Notes: generated from the letters alone by a model not told the origin. Counted from the first letter of the stretch, positions 25,767 through 35,219 are shown. The stretch: 37,902 bases of DNA from Candidatus Parcubacteria bacterium (GCA_019661895.1 JAIFWO010000003.1:1-37902), one strand, 5' to 3'. Made by a program: numbers and translations.

Positions 25767-26177
25767 ATGTCAAAGTCGCTTACACAGGAGCAGACCACCA
25801 TGCTCTTCGCACCGCTTCCTCGCGAGGCGGTCAAACAACACCCAGCCAAGAGCTTTCTTTCTGTCATCTCACCGATCTATGTCGTTGAGAGGCTCAATCA
25901 AGTCTTCGGCGTCGGGAAGTGGGAGTATCGCACCGAGCCAGTCTCAGAAGTGGAGGCTCCCGGCAATCAGGCCAGGATGTGCGTCGTGAAGGGGATCATC
26001 GATATCCCTGAATACGGCATTCACCTCGAGCAATACGGCGGCAATAACAACCAGGACACCGGTGACGCCTACAAGGGCGCTGCTACCGATGCTCTGACGA
26101 AGATTGCCAGCTACTTGGGTATCGGATTCGATGTCTACAAAGGTCGGCGGATCAACACCACCTACGTAGCACGTTAA
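25767..26177 (+). CDS. Rad52/DdrA-like single-strand annealing protein
   Basis: AKSFLSVISPIYVVERLNQVFGVGKWEYRTEPV...GIHLEQYGGNNNQDTGDAYKGAATDALTKIASYLGIGFDVYKG resembles the Rad52-type annealing core. Confidence 0.7.
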   Translation: MSKSLTQEQTTMLFAPLPREAVKQHPAKSFLSVISPIYVVERLNQVFGVGKWEYRTEPVSEVEAPGNQARMCVVKGIIDIPEYGIHLEQYGGNNNQDTGDAYKGAATDALTKIASYLGIGFDVYKGRRINTTYVAR

Positions 26178-26209
26178 ACAAAAGCTCCGCGTAATGCGGA
26201 GCTTTTGTT
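26177..26209 (+). terminator. Intrinsic terminator
   Basis: AACAAAAGCTCCGC-GTAAT-GCGGAGCTTTTGTT. Confidence 0.85.
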
Positions 26210-26230
26210 ATCTCGAGCGAAGTCGAGAGA

Positions 26231-26488
26231 TTACTTCATGTGGGCCGAGACGAGCTTCGTCATCTCGAACATGGTGACCTCACCCTTGCCTCCAAAGAGG
26301 GGCTTGAGCTTGTCGTCAGCTAAGATGTTGCGCTTGTTCTTCGGATTCTGAAGGTCGTGCTTCTTGATGTAGACCCACATCTGCTTGACCACTTGCCCGC
26401 GAGGCATGGGACCCTTGCCGACCACCTCCTCGAGCTCAGGGGTGAGTTGCATGGGCTTTAGTAATGCTGGATTGGCTTGTCTTGCCAT
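26231..26488 (-). CDS. SWIB/MDM2-domain protein
   Basis: LLKPMQLTPELEEVVGKGPMPRGQVVKQMWVYIKKHDLQNPKNKRNILADDKLKPLFGGKGEVTMFEMTKLVSAHMK. Confidence 0.92.
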   Translation of the reverse strand: MARQANPALLKPMQLTPELEEVVGKGPMPRGQVVKQMWVYIKKHDLQNPKNKRNILADDKLKPLFGGKGEVTMFEMTKLVSAHMK

Positions 26489-26625
26489 AATGTTATTGTT
26501 TATTTTGCCTTAACTAATACGGTGTACTACACAATCATCTCTCTATTCTCCACATTGTCAACCTGTCGGTAAGCCTTGCAGAGAGATTCCGTTTGTACTT
26601 CAAGACCCTGCACAAGGAGAGAAAG

Positions 26626-27369
26626 GTGCCAAAAGCATGGAAATGGCTCATATTTATAGCCCTAGGAAGCGCTTGCAGAGACTCAACCACACCCCTAAAG
26701 GGAGGACAGATGGAGCCCAAAACCGGGATGGTCTCGCTTGCCTTCGATGACGGCTACATGTCGGCTTACACCAAGGGCTTGCCTATCCTCGCCACTTACG
26801 GGCTTAAGGCCACTTGGTACATCATCATTAACCGCACCGGCCCAAGTTACATGACGCAGAAGGAGTGGCTGGCTCTCGAGACCGCGGGCCACGAGATCGG
26901 CGGGCACACTCGTAATCACTTCCAGCTTGATACGGCAAGTGAGGCTCGGGCCCAAGACGAGATCGGCGGGGGGCGGCAAGACTTGCTCAAAGCGGGTGTC
27001 AAAGAGGTCACCTCCTTTGCCTACCCCTTTGGCAGCTACAAGGCCAGCACTCCGGATATCGTAGGCAGCGCCGGCATGACTACCGCTCGGACTGTGGAGA
27101 ACGATAAGCAAAACAGCGCTGCCACGAACCCGCGCCTCTTGAAGTCGTGGTCGCTTAACCCGAATTCGCAATTGGCGGATATAAGGGCTGCGATCGACAA
27201 GGCCATGCGGGATACCACCTGGTTTATCATCACCTTCCACCGCATCGACGAGGACGGCAACTCCATCAGTGTTCGGCACGAACTCCTCGAGGGCGTAGCC
27301 GCGTACCTGGTGGAGAAGAAGGTGCCCGTCTACACTGTCTCACAAGCTTATAAGCGCCTGCGGCTATAA
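26626..27369 (+). CDS. Polysaccharide deacetylase (NodB-like)
   Basis: VSLAFDDGYMSAYTKGLPILATYGLKATWYI; HEIGGHTRNHFQL; SFAYPFGSY; GTG start after AAGGAGAG. Confidence 0.9.
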   Translation: MPKAWKWLIFIALGSACRDSTTPLKGGQMEPKTGMVSLAFDDGYMSAYTKGLPILATYGLKATWYIIINRTGPSYMTQKEWLALETAGHEIGGHTRNHFQLDTASEARAQDEIGGGRQDLLKAGVKEVTSFAYPFGSYKASTPDIVGSAGMTTARTVENDKQNSAATNPRLLKSWSLNPNSQLADIRAAIDKAMRDTTWFIITFHRIDEDGNSISVRHELLEGVAAYLVEKKVPVYTVSQAYKRLRL

Positions 27370-27415
27370 CGCGGCGCTTTTTCTTTCCAAGCACGGCTGA
27401 TATAATAGGCAGACT

Positions 27416-27646
27416 ATGGGAATTCAAAGCTTTTTCTTGAAGCAGATGCTCAAGAGCAAGATGAAGGGCGTGCCCGAGGCGGAGCAGAAGCGCATTTTAG
27501 AATTGGTGGAGAAGAATCCCGACTTCTTCAAAAAGATCGCCGAAGAGATAGAGAAGAGGAAGAAGAGCGGCCAGAGTGAGATGCAAGCTAGTATGCAAGT
27601 GATGCGTGAGCACCAGGCAGAACTTCAGAAATTGATGCAGCCATGA
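27416..27646 (+). CDS. Small charged hypothetical protein
   Basis: MGIQSFFLKQMLKSKMKGVPEAEQKRILELVEKNPDFFKKIAEEIEKRKK...; 4-nt ATGA overlap with next gene. Confidence 0.6.
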   Translation: MGIQSFFLKQMLKSKMKGVPEAEQKRILELVEKNPDFFKKIAEEIEKRKKSGQSEMQASMQVMREHQAELQKLMQP

Positions 27647-28230
27647 AGAAAGTTTTCATCCTCATGGGTCATCCGGACAGCGACTCTCTCAACTATACCT
27701 TGGCCAACGAATATGAACGCGGAGCGACTGAGGCTGGGCATGAAGTGAGGAGGATGAATTTGGGTGAGATGCAATTCGACCCCATCCTTCACCGAGGCTA
27801 CCGAGTGATCCAGGAGTACGAGCCGGACTTATTAGCTTTCCAAGAGAATGTGAAGTGGTGTGATCACTTCGTCGTTCTCTATCCCTCGTGGTGGTCAACT
27901 ATGCCAGCCCTCTTGAAGGGTCTCTTCGACCGCGTGTGGATGCCTCGCTTCGCCTTCCACTTCACGGGCGACTTCACCTGGGAGAAGCTCTTGAAGGGTC
28001 GCTCCGCACGCATGATCGTGACCTCAGACACTATTCCCTTTGCTCAGTCCCTGGTCTTCGGCAATACCACCAACGAGCTTGAGCGAGGAATTCTTTGGTT
28101 TGCCGGCTTCAGCCCGATCCGGATAAAAAAGTTTGGATATTTAAAGCATGTCGACTGGCTCGGCTTCGGCATGTGGCACCGAGAACATGTGAAGAGAAAG
28201 GTCTACAATCTCGGCCGAAAGGCGAAGTAG
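27643..28230 (+). CDS. NAD(P)H dehydrogenase (quinone)/flavodoxin-fold oxidoreductase
   Basis: MKKVFILMGHPDSDSLNYTLANEYERGATEAGHEVRRMNLGEMQFDP; LYPSWWSTMPALLKGLFDRVWMPRFAF. Confidence 0.9.
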   Translation: MKKVFILMGHPDSDSLNYTLANEYERGATEAGHEVRRMNLGEMQFDPILHRGYRVIQEYEPDLLAFQENVKWCDHFVVLYPSWWSTMPALLKGLFDRVWMPRFAFHFTGDFTWEKLLKGRSARMIVTSDTIPFAQSLVFGNTTNELERGILWFAGFSPIRIKKFGYLKHVDWLGFGMWHREHVKRKVYNLGRKAK

Positions 28231-28231
28231 T

Positions 28232-28909
28232 TTATTTGAATTTATCCGGGAACTGGGCGATGATGCCGTTGGAAAGGCCGTCGGCCATGGTAAGGATATG
28301 CGTGTAGACCGCGTCCCAAGCCTTAACCTCTCCGGTCCAGTCTTTCTTCACTCTGGCCATAAGCTCGTCGGTGGTCGTTTGCAAGTGCTTCTGCATCATT
28401 GTCTCCATCTCTTCTTTGGGCCACTTTGGATTAGCGGCTGCTAGGAAGTCGGCTATCTCCTTGCCGTTCGCATTCCAGGTATTGCTATCGGTGTTGAGCT
28501 TAGCGGTGTTGTTTGTCCTGGCATCCTCGACTATATCAACTGCGATGCCAATGTGGCTCTTCAAGAGAGCAGTGAGCTTGTTGCCGGCGTCAGCGCCATA
28601 ATAGCTTGCCACAGCAGCACCGATGTCATCTTGATTCTTAAGAAGCCGCGTGGCGATAGCGTCTTTGTCCGGAGTATTGGCTGTGCCGGCCACGATATAG
28701 CTGTGAGTAAGCACCGCATGGTCCGTCCAGTGCTTGCGCATGTCTTGCCTCAAAGTATCAGCTTTGGTCAGCTGCATGCCAGTCGAGCTTGCGTAATTGC
28801 CACCAATAATATTGCCACTCTTCGGCCAGGCGTAATGACCGACGATCAAACCCAAGATTATTCCAATAAGTAATCCCACCCCGATATTGCCTTTTGTATA
28901 TTTGTTCAT
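28232..28909 (-). CDS. Hypothetical membrane-anchored extracytoplasmic protein
   Basis: MNKYTKGNIGVGLLIGIILGLIVGHYAWPKSGN TM anchor followed by helical domain. Confidence 0.65.
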   Translation of the reverse strand: MNKYTKGNIGVGLLIGIILGLIVGHYAWPKSGNIIGGNYASSTGMQLTKADTLRQDMRKHWTDHAVLTHSYIVAGTANTPDKDAIATRLLKNQDDIGAAVASYYGADAGNKLTALLKSHIGIAVDIVEDARTNNTAKLNTDSNTWNANGKEIADFLAAANPKWPKEEMETMMQKHLQTTTDELMARVKKDWTGEVKAWDAVYTHILTMADGLSNGIIAQFPDKFK

Positions 28910-29004
28910 CTTAATTTAGACGTTACTGTCGAGGAAATGTTACGTATAGTTAATATTAGCTAACGGTTAGATAAAAGATCTTAAATAAGCTATTCTAGGA
29001 CTCT

Positions 29005-29823
29005 ATGTCACTGTCAATTGGAATCGTTGGGTTGCCGAATGTTGGGAAGTCCACACTCTTTAATGCCCTCACCAAGAAGAGTGTGCCGGCGGAAAATTAT
29101 CCTTTCTGCACCATTGACCCCTCTGTCGGCATCGTGCCAGTACCTGATGAACGCTTGGATAAACTCTCGGAGATGAGTAAGTCGAAGAAGACCATTCCCG
29201 CTGTAGTGGAATTCGTCGATATCGCCGGGCTCGTGAAGGGGGCGAGCGAGGGGGCCGGGCTTGGAAATAAATTCTTACAAAACATCCGCGAGTGCGACGC
29301 CATCATCGAAGTGGTGCGCATCTTTGAGGACAAAGATATCATCCACGTGCACGACAAAGTGGACCCAATGTTTGATATCGAGATTATAAACATGGAGCTT
29401 GAAGCGGCTGGAATTAAAAAGCCGACTTTATATGTACTCAACACTTCAGAGGCGAGCGAGGAGAATAAGCGCGACTTCATCTCACAACTCCCAGGCCCGC
29501 ATCTCGAAATTGACCCGATCTTCGGCACCGGGCTCGATCAACTTATTACTCGTTCGTACGAACTCCTCGACCTCATCACCTTCTTCACCACTGGTGAGAA
29601 GGAGAGCCGGGCTTGGACGACGAAGAGGAATGCGACTGCCCCATATGCGGCCAAGTCCATTCACACCGACTTCATGGAGAAGTTCATCCGAGCGGAAGTG
29701 ATCGAATGGGACAAACTCCTCGAAGCCGGCTCCTACGCCGCCGCCCGTGCCAAAGGCTGGGTGAGAACGGAAGGGAAGGAGTACATTGTACAAGACGGTG
29801 ATGTCGTTGAATTTTTGATATAA
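29005..29823 (+). CDS. ychF: Obg-family GTPase YchF, lacking the internal helical domain
   Basis: GIVGLPNVGKSTLFNALTKKSVPAENYPFCTIDPSVGIVPVPDERL; FVDIAGLVKGASEGAGLGNKFL; C-terminal TGS-like RAEVIEWDKLLEAGSYAAARAKGWVRTEGKEYIVQDGDVVEFLI. Confidence 0.95.
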   Translation: MSLSIGIVGLPNVGKSTLFNALTKKSVPAENYPFCTIDPSVGIVPVPDERLDKLSEMSKSKKTIPAVVEFVDIAGLVKGASEGAGLGNKFLQNIRECDAIIEVVRIFEDKDIIHVHDKVDPMFDIEIINMELEAAGIKKPTLYVLNTSEASEENKRDFISQLPGPHLEIDPIFGTGLDQLITRSYELLDLITFFTTGEKESRAWTTKRNATAPYAAKSIHTDFMEKFIRAEVIEWDKLLEAGSYAAARAKGWVRTEGKEYIVQDGDVVEFLI

Positions 29824-29853
29824 TTAATACTTAATACGTCGGCGCTAAATCAC

Positions 29854-30801
29854 ATGAAAATAACAGCAAAAGATTTCTTTATCCAAGTTGGGGCGATCGC
29901 GGCCTTCTATGCCAGCGCGGTGGCTCTTATCACGCTCCTCTTCGAGGTCATTAACTTCGCCTATCCAAAGATCACTAACGCTTACTATTATTATTCTCCC
30001 TCCATCAGTCTCCAGGTGGCAACGCTCATAGTAGCCTTCCCGCTCTTCCTGCTTCTCTCCTGGCTACTCCAGAGGTCGTACGCAGTAGACCCTAGCCTTC
30101 GTGAGGCAGGACTGCGCAAGTGGCTCTCGTACATTACGCTCTTTGTCGCTGGACTGGTCGTGACCATCGACCTCATCACGGTCATCTACATGTTCCTCGA
30201 CGGGCAAGAATTGACGAAGGGCTTCCTTCTTAAGGTCTTAGTGTTACTAGTCGTCGCCGGTGGGATCTTCTTGTATTACTTGCGAGAGATTCGTAATGTC
30301 ATCGCCTCATCTGAGCGCAATATCTGGCGAGTAGTAGCGGTCCTTCTTATCTTGCTCTCCATTGGCATCGGCTTCTCGGTCATCGGCTCTCCGGCAGCAC
30401 AGCGCGCCTACCGCTACGACAACCAGCGCGTCACTGACTTGCAGAACTTGCAATGGCAAGTGCTTAACTACTGGCAGCAAAAGAGCACTGTTCCTACGAA
30501 GTTGAGCGACCTCGATGACTCGCTTAAGGGCGGCTACGCCTTCACTGATCCGCAGACCGGTCAGCCGTATGAATATGCGAAGACGGGCAATCTCTCCTTC
30601 AACCTCTGTACCACCTTCAGCCGAGAGACTAGACTCGGCAAGAGGCCAATTGATGGATCTGTCACTCGACCGATCATGAGCGGCGGATACATGGGCCCGG
30701 AAGGAGAGAACTGGGAGCATCAGGCCGGTCGCCACTGCTTCGAGCGCACTATCGACCCAGAACTCTACCCTCCATATCCAAAGACCGTGCCCGTAAGATA
30801 A
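29854..30801 (+). CDS. Multipass membrane protein (DUF5671-like)
   Basis: Several TM helices: FFIQVGAIAAFYASAVALITLLFEVINFAYP...YITLFVAGLVVTIDLITVIYMFLDG. Confidence 0.7.
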   Translation: MKITAKDFFIQVGAIAAFYASAVALITLLFEVINFAYPKITNAYYYYSPSISLQVATLIVAFPLFLLLSWLLQRSYAVDPSLREAGLRKWLSYITLFVAGLVVTIDLITVIYMFLDGQELTKGFLLKVLVLLVVAGGIFLYYLREIRNVIASSERNIWRVVAVLLILLSIGIGFSVIGSPAAQRAYRYDNQRVTDLQNLQWQVLNYWQQKSTVPTKLSDLDDSLKGGYAFTDPQTGQPYEYAKTGNLSFNLCTTFSRETRLGKRPIDGSVTRPIMSGGYMGPEGENWEHQAGRHCFERTIDPELYPPYPKTVPVR

Positions 30802-30873
30802 TTATGTAACGTGAAGAGATAATCACGGAGGGCAATCACTAAGGGCGCTTATTCACAAATAAAACAACCAGCG

Positions 30874-31266
30874 CTATCTGCTGGTTGTGTCCGCACCCGA
30901 TTCGAGTCCTCGCTTCTCCGCCATCCGACGCTTGACCACTTGCGAGATAAGTGTATTCCAATCTGTATCCTCACCCATCTCGCGCAGGATCCGAGACATG
31001 TTCTCGGCGAAAGCTTCCACCATGTCCAGATCCTTATCGTGGTTGCCGAGCCCATGGCTTGGAAGATGCACGCCAATATGATCTCCGCCTGTCTCCTGCA
31101 AGATAGAGAGAAAGATCTTGTAGAAATCCTGAGATGTACAATGAAGCCGTGCTTTACCTTTTTCGATCTCAATCCTGCATCTATGGAGCGAAGGGGATTG
31201 GAGATCGAAGATGTATTCGCTGCCATTTCCTTTACTGACGATACCCAGCTGTGGATACTCGGCCAT
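30874..31266 (-). CDS. Hypothetical protein
   Basis: MAEYPQLGIVSKGNGSEYIFDLQSPSLHRCRIEIEKGKARLHCTSQDFYKIFLSILQ... Confidence 0.5.
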   Translation of the reverse strand: MAEYPQLGIVSKGNGSEYIFDLQSPSLHRCRIEIEKGKARLHCTSQDFYKIFLSILQETGGDHIGVHLPSHGLGNHDKDLDMVEAFAENMSRILREMGEDTDWNTLISQVVKRRMAEKRGLESGADTTSR

Positions 31267-31352
31267 TGCTACCTCGATTTAAGTTCTGGGTTGAAATTAG
31301 CAGTATCTTCCAAGTTAGTCAAACTAGTCTTTTTTTTGTATAGTTTCCTTAC

Positions 31353-34124
31353 ATGAATGATTATGATCCGAAAGACATGGAGCCGAAGTGGCAGAAGATT
31401 TGGGAGGAGACAAAACCATATGAGGCCAAGGGGAGCGATAAGCCCAAGTATTATGCACTCGTAGAATTCCCATATCCATCTGGTGAGGGTCTTCACACAG
31501 GCCACGTAAGAAGTTATACAGCCATGGATATTGTGGCTCGCAAACGGAGGCGAGAGGGCTTCGATGTGCTCTATCCGATAGGCTGGGATGCGTTCGGTCT
31601 TCCCGCAGAGAATTATGCTATTAAGACCGGCATACACCCATCTATTACTACGCAAAAAAATATTGAAACGTATCGCAAGCAACTCAAGGCTCTTGGTATC
31701 TGGTTCGACTGGTCTCGCGAAGTTGATACCACCGATCCGAAGTACTATAAGTGGACGCAATGGATCTTCTTGAAGTTCCTTGAGCATGGCCTGGCTTATA
31801 AGGCGAAGACGGTAGTGAATTGGTGCCCGAAGGATAAGATAGTGCTTGCGAACGAAGAGGTGGTCAGTGGCAAGTGCGAGCGCTGCGGCACTGAGGTCGA
31901 GAAGCGCGAGAAGGAGCAATGGATGCTCGCTATTACCAAATACGCCGAGAGACTCGATAAAGACCTGGACGATGTGGATTATTCGGAACGTATCAAGCTC
32001 CAGCAAAGAAATTGGATAGGAAGGTCGGAAGGCGCACTCATTAAATTTGGCGAGATCGAGATATTCACAACTCGTCCAGACACTATTTTCGGCGCAACTT
32101 TCGTGGCCATCGCACCGAGCGTAGCGAAGAGGCTCACAGGCAAAGACTTCGGTATCGTTTCTGATACGGACCGGGAAAATAAAGAGAAACTTGGCGTAGA
32201 TACTGGTCTCAGAGTTAGAAATCCTGCCACGGGCGAGGATGTGCCCGTCTGGGTGGTGAACTACGTCTCAGCAGACTACGGCACTGGTGCCATCATGGCC
32301 GTGCCAGCACATGACGTGAGAGATTTTGAATTTGCTGAGAAATATGGACTGCAGAAGAAATATGTAGTGATTCCAAGAATACCGGACCTGACTAATCCGC
32401 ACGTCCCTGGAAAAGAGATAGTTTTTCGGAATGGAGTAATGGCTATCGTTCGTAACCCTAAAGATGGAAAGATTATTAACCTGAAATGGAAGAAGCAACC
32501 GTGGACTACATTTGTAATGGGCGGTATCGAAGAAGATGAGAGTCCTGAGGTGGCCGCAAGACGAGAAATACATGAAGAGACTGGCTATAAGAATTTGAAA
32601 TTTGTTCGAATTCTTGGTGGTCCAGTCCAATCAGAATTTTTTGCTGCGCACAAAGACCTGAATCGCGTGGCCCATACATGGCAGATACTTTTTGATCTTG
32701 AGAATGATGAAAAGGACGAAATAGGCGAGGAGGAGAAAGAGATGCATGACATTGTGTGGGTAGATGTTGAAGAACTCAAGTCTGTGAGGCTTTCGCATGC
32801 CGAAGCAGAGCTTGTAATTGATAGATTAGTTAACGGTGAGAAGCCATATACTGGCGAAGGAATCCTCATAAACTCAGAAAAGTTCAACTGCCTCGAAAGT
32901 GCAGATGCTAAGAAAAAAATTACTGACGCAGTGGAGGGTAAGTGGGTTACCAAATACAAACTCCGGGATTGGATCTTCAGTCGTCAGCGATACTGGGGGG
33001 AGCCGATACCAGTTATTCATTGTGAGAAGTGCGGCTATGTGCCAGTACCGGAAGCTGACCTGCCCGTCCTCCTGCCCGAAGTGGCTGCATATCAACCAGG
33101 TCCCGACGGTGAGTCTCCGCTTGCCAATATCTCTGAGTGGGTCAATACCACCTGTCCGAAGTGTGGAGGCAGCGCTAAGCGCGAGACGGACGTCATGCCC
33201 AACTGGGCAGGCTCCTCTTGGTACTTCTTACGCTATGCCGACCCGCATAACAATACAGAGTTTGCCTCCAAAGAGGCGCTGAAGCACTGGATGCCGGTGG
33301 ACTGGTACAACGGCGGGATGGAGCACACCACGCTCCACCTGCTTTACTCGCGCTTCTGGAATAAATTCCTATTTGATATCGGTTTAGTACCCCAGAGCGA
33401 GCCGTACACCAGGCGCACATCGCACGGACTCATCTTGGCCGAGGGTGGGGAGAAGATGAGCAAATCTAAGGGGAATGTAGTTAACCCAGACACGATCGTC
33501 AACCAATTTGGCGCGGATACTTTGCGAGTGTACGAGATGTTCATGGGCCCTTTCGATCAGGCTATTGCCTGGAGCGAGGCCTCTTTAGTCGGGCCAAGAA
33601 GATTCCTTGAGAAGGTGTGGAGGCTTAAAGAGAAAATAAATAATAAGGAAATAGAAAATAAGAATGCTGAGATTCTTATGCACGAGACTGTTAAGAAAGT
33701 TTCGGATGATATCGAGAGCCTGGCCTTCAACACGGCTGTCTCGGCTCTTATGATCTGGACGAACTCTTTGGAGAAGAGGGAAGCGGTAAGCGAGGAGGAA
33801 TTTGAAACTTTGCTCAAACTTCTGTCGCCATTTGCTCCACATATGACGGAAGAATTGTGGGAGAATCTGGGCCAAAAAGGCTCTATTCACGAAGAGGCCT
33901 GGCCCGCATTTGACAAGGCAAAATTGAGTAAAAAAGAAACAGTAATAGTTATCCAAGTCAACGGCAAAGTAAGAGCAAGCCTCACTACACCGTCTGATAC
34001 TACAGAGGTCAAGCTGAAGGAAATGGCTCTACAGAGCCCCGGAATACAGAAATGGCTTGAGGGTAGACAAATTGTCAAGTTTATCGTTATCCCGAACAGG
34101 GTGGTGAATATCCTAACCACTTGA
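31353..34124 (+). CDS. leuS: Leucyl-tRNA synthetase with NUDIX domain inserted in the editing region
   Basis: FPYPSGEGLHTGHVRSY; WCPKDKIVLA; TTRPDTIFGATF; VPAHDVRDFEFA; NUDIX box GGIEEDESPEVAARREIHEETGY; GEKMSKSKGNVV. Confidence 0.95.
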   Translation: MNDYDPKDMEPKWQKIWEETKPYEAKGSDKPKYYALVEFPYPSGEGLHTGHVRSYTAMDIVARKRRREGFDVLYPIGWDAFGLPAENYAIKTGIHPSITTQKNIETYRKQLKALGIWFDWSREVDTTDPKYYKWTQWIFLKFLEHGLAYKAKTVVNWCPKDKIVLANEEVVSGKCERCGTEVEKREKEQWMLAITKYAERLDKDLDDVDYSERIKLQQRNWIGRSEGALIKFGEIEIFTTRPDTIFGATFVAIAPSVAKRLTGKDFGIVSDTDRENKEKLGVDTGLRVRNPATGEDVPVWVVNYVSADYGTGAIMAVPAHDVRDFEFAEKYGLQKKYVVIPRIPDLTNPHVPGKEIVFRNGVMAIVRNPKDGKIINLKWKKQPWTTFVMGGIEEDESPEVAARREIHEETGYKNLKFVRILGGPVQSEFFAAHKDLNRVAHTWQILFDLENDEKDEIGEEEKEMHDIVWVDVEELKSVRLSHAEAELVIDRLVNGEKPYTGEGILINSEKFNCLESADAKKKITDAVEGKWVTKYKLRDWIFSRQRYWGEPIPVIHCEKCGYVPVPEADLPVLLPEVAAYQPGPDGESPLANISEWVNTTCPKCGGSAKRETDVMPNWAGSSWYFLRYADPHNNTEFASKEALKHWMPVDWYNGGMEHTTLHLLYSRFWNKFLFDIGLVPQSEPYTRRTSHGLILAEGGEKMSKSKGNVVNPDTIVNQFGADTLRVYEMFMGPFDQAIAWSEASLVGPRRFLEKVWRLKEKINNKEIENKNAEILMHETVKKVSDDIESLAFNTAVSALMIWTNSLEKREAVSEEEFETLLKLLSPFAPHMTEELWENLGQKGSIHEEAWPAFDKAKLSKKETVIVIQVNGKVRASLTTPSDTTEVKLKEMALQSPGIQKWLEGRQIVKFIVIPNRVVNILTT

Positions 34125-34161
34125 CACCGTTTGCAGAGGGTGATAGAAATGAGAGAAAGAT

Positions 34162-35199
34162 ATGACAGAAAAGATCACACTGAGCTTCAAACCAAAGCAG
34201 GTCACCAAGCGGCTCCTTTCTGTCCTCACCAAACGCGGTCAAGACGTCATTGAGAATCGCTATGGTCTCGGAGCCAAGGCCACTCGCATGACTTTGGACG
34301 CTATCGGCAAGAAGTATGACATCACTCGCGAGCGCGTGCGCCAGATCGAGAATCATTCCCTTGCTCTCATTCGCAAGTCGAAGGAGTACAAAGATCTCCA
34401 GAGCGTCTTCGACGAACTCAAAGCCACCATCCTCGAGCTCGGCGGCATCGTCTCTGAGAAGGATCTCTTGAAGCACCTCTCCAAGGATCTTTCTACCCAA
34501 AATCATTTGAACTTCCTCCTCATCTTGGGCGAGTCCTTTACCCGTGAGAAGGAGGACGAAGAATTCGTTCACCGCTGGCACGTGGATGCTGATCTTTCCA
34601 AGAAGATCCAGAACGCTCTCCGCAAGCTCTACTCGAGACTCTCAGACGACGAACTCGTCCTCGAGAGCGACCTCATAGACGACTTCCTCGAGGAAGTGAG
34701 AGATTTGAATGATAAATACAAGAACGAAGAGGTCATCAAGCGCTGGCTCTCGATCTCGCACAAGATCGGCAAGAACCCTCTTGGAGAATGGGGCCGCACC
34801 GACTCACCCAACGTCAACGCCAAGGGTATGCGCGACTACGCCTTCCTAGTGATCCGCAAGCACGGTTCGCCCATCCACTTCAAGGAAGTGGCCAAGGCCA
34901 TCTCCCAGTACTTCGACAAGAAGGCTCACGTAGCTACTACGCACAACGAACTTATCAAGGATCCTCGCTTCGTCCTCGTGGGACGCGGTCTCTATGCTCT
35001 GGCCGAGTGGGGTTACATGTCTGGTGTGGTCAAGGATGTCATCAAAAAGATTATTGAGAAGGAAGGGCCTCTCGCCCGCGAAGATGTCATCAAGAAGGTG
35101 CTCAAGGAGCGTTACGTGAAGGAGAACACCATTATGGTCAACCTCCAGAATCCGAAATATTTCAAGAAAGACAAAGAGGGCCGCTACCACATCGTTTAA
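34162..35199 (+). CDS. Sigma-70 region 4-like HTH fused to HARE-HTH (RpoE-delta-like) domain
   Basis: VLTKRGQDVIENRYGLGAKATRMTLDAIGKKYDITRERVRQIENHSLALIRK; C-terminal IHFKEVAKAISQYFDKKAHVATTHNELIKDPRFVLVGRGLYALAEWGY. Confidence 0.85.
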   Translation: MTEKITLSFKPKQVTKRLLSVLTKRGQDVIENRYGLGAKATRMTLDAIGKKYDITRERVRQIENHSLALIRKSKEYKDLQSVFDELKATILELGGIVSEKDLLKHLSKDLSTQNHLNFLLILGESFTREKEDEEFVHRWHVDADLSKKIQNALRKLYSRLSDDELVLESDLIDDFLEEVRDLNDKYKNEEVIKRWLSISHKIGKNPLGEWGRTDSPNVNAKGMRDYAFLVIRKHGSPIHFKEVAKAISQYFDKKAHVATTHNELIKDPRFVLVGRGLYALAEWGYMSGVVKDVIKKIIEKEGPLAREDVIKKVLKERYVKENTIMVNLQNPKYFKKDKEGRYHIV

Positions 35200-35219
35200 G
35201 CTTTGTGTACAATAAATGA

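Noticed and set aside
26212-26229. TCTCGA-GCGAAG-TCGAGA hairpin after the Rad52-like terminator
   Set aside because: Single short hairpin; only one copy noticed in the window, so not called as a repeat family
26695-27279. 194-aa minus-strand ORF
   Set aside because: Antisense to the polysaccharide deacetylase, no domain signature
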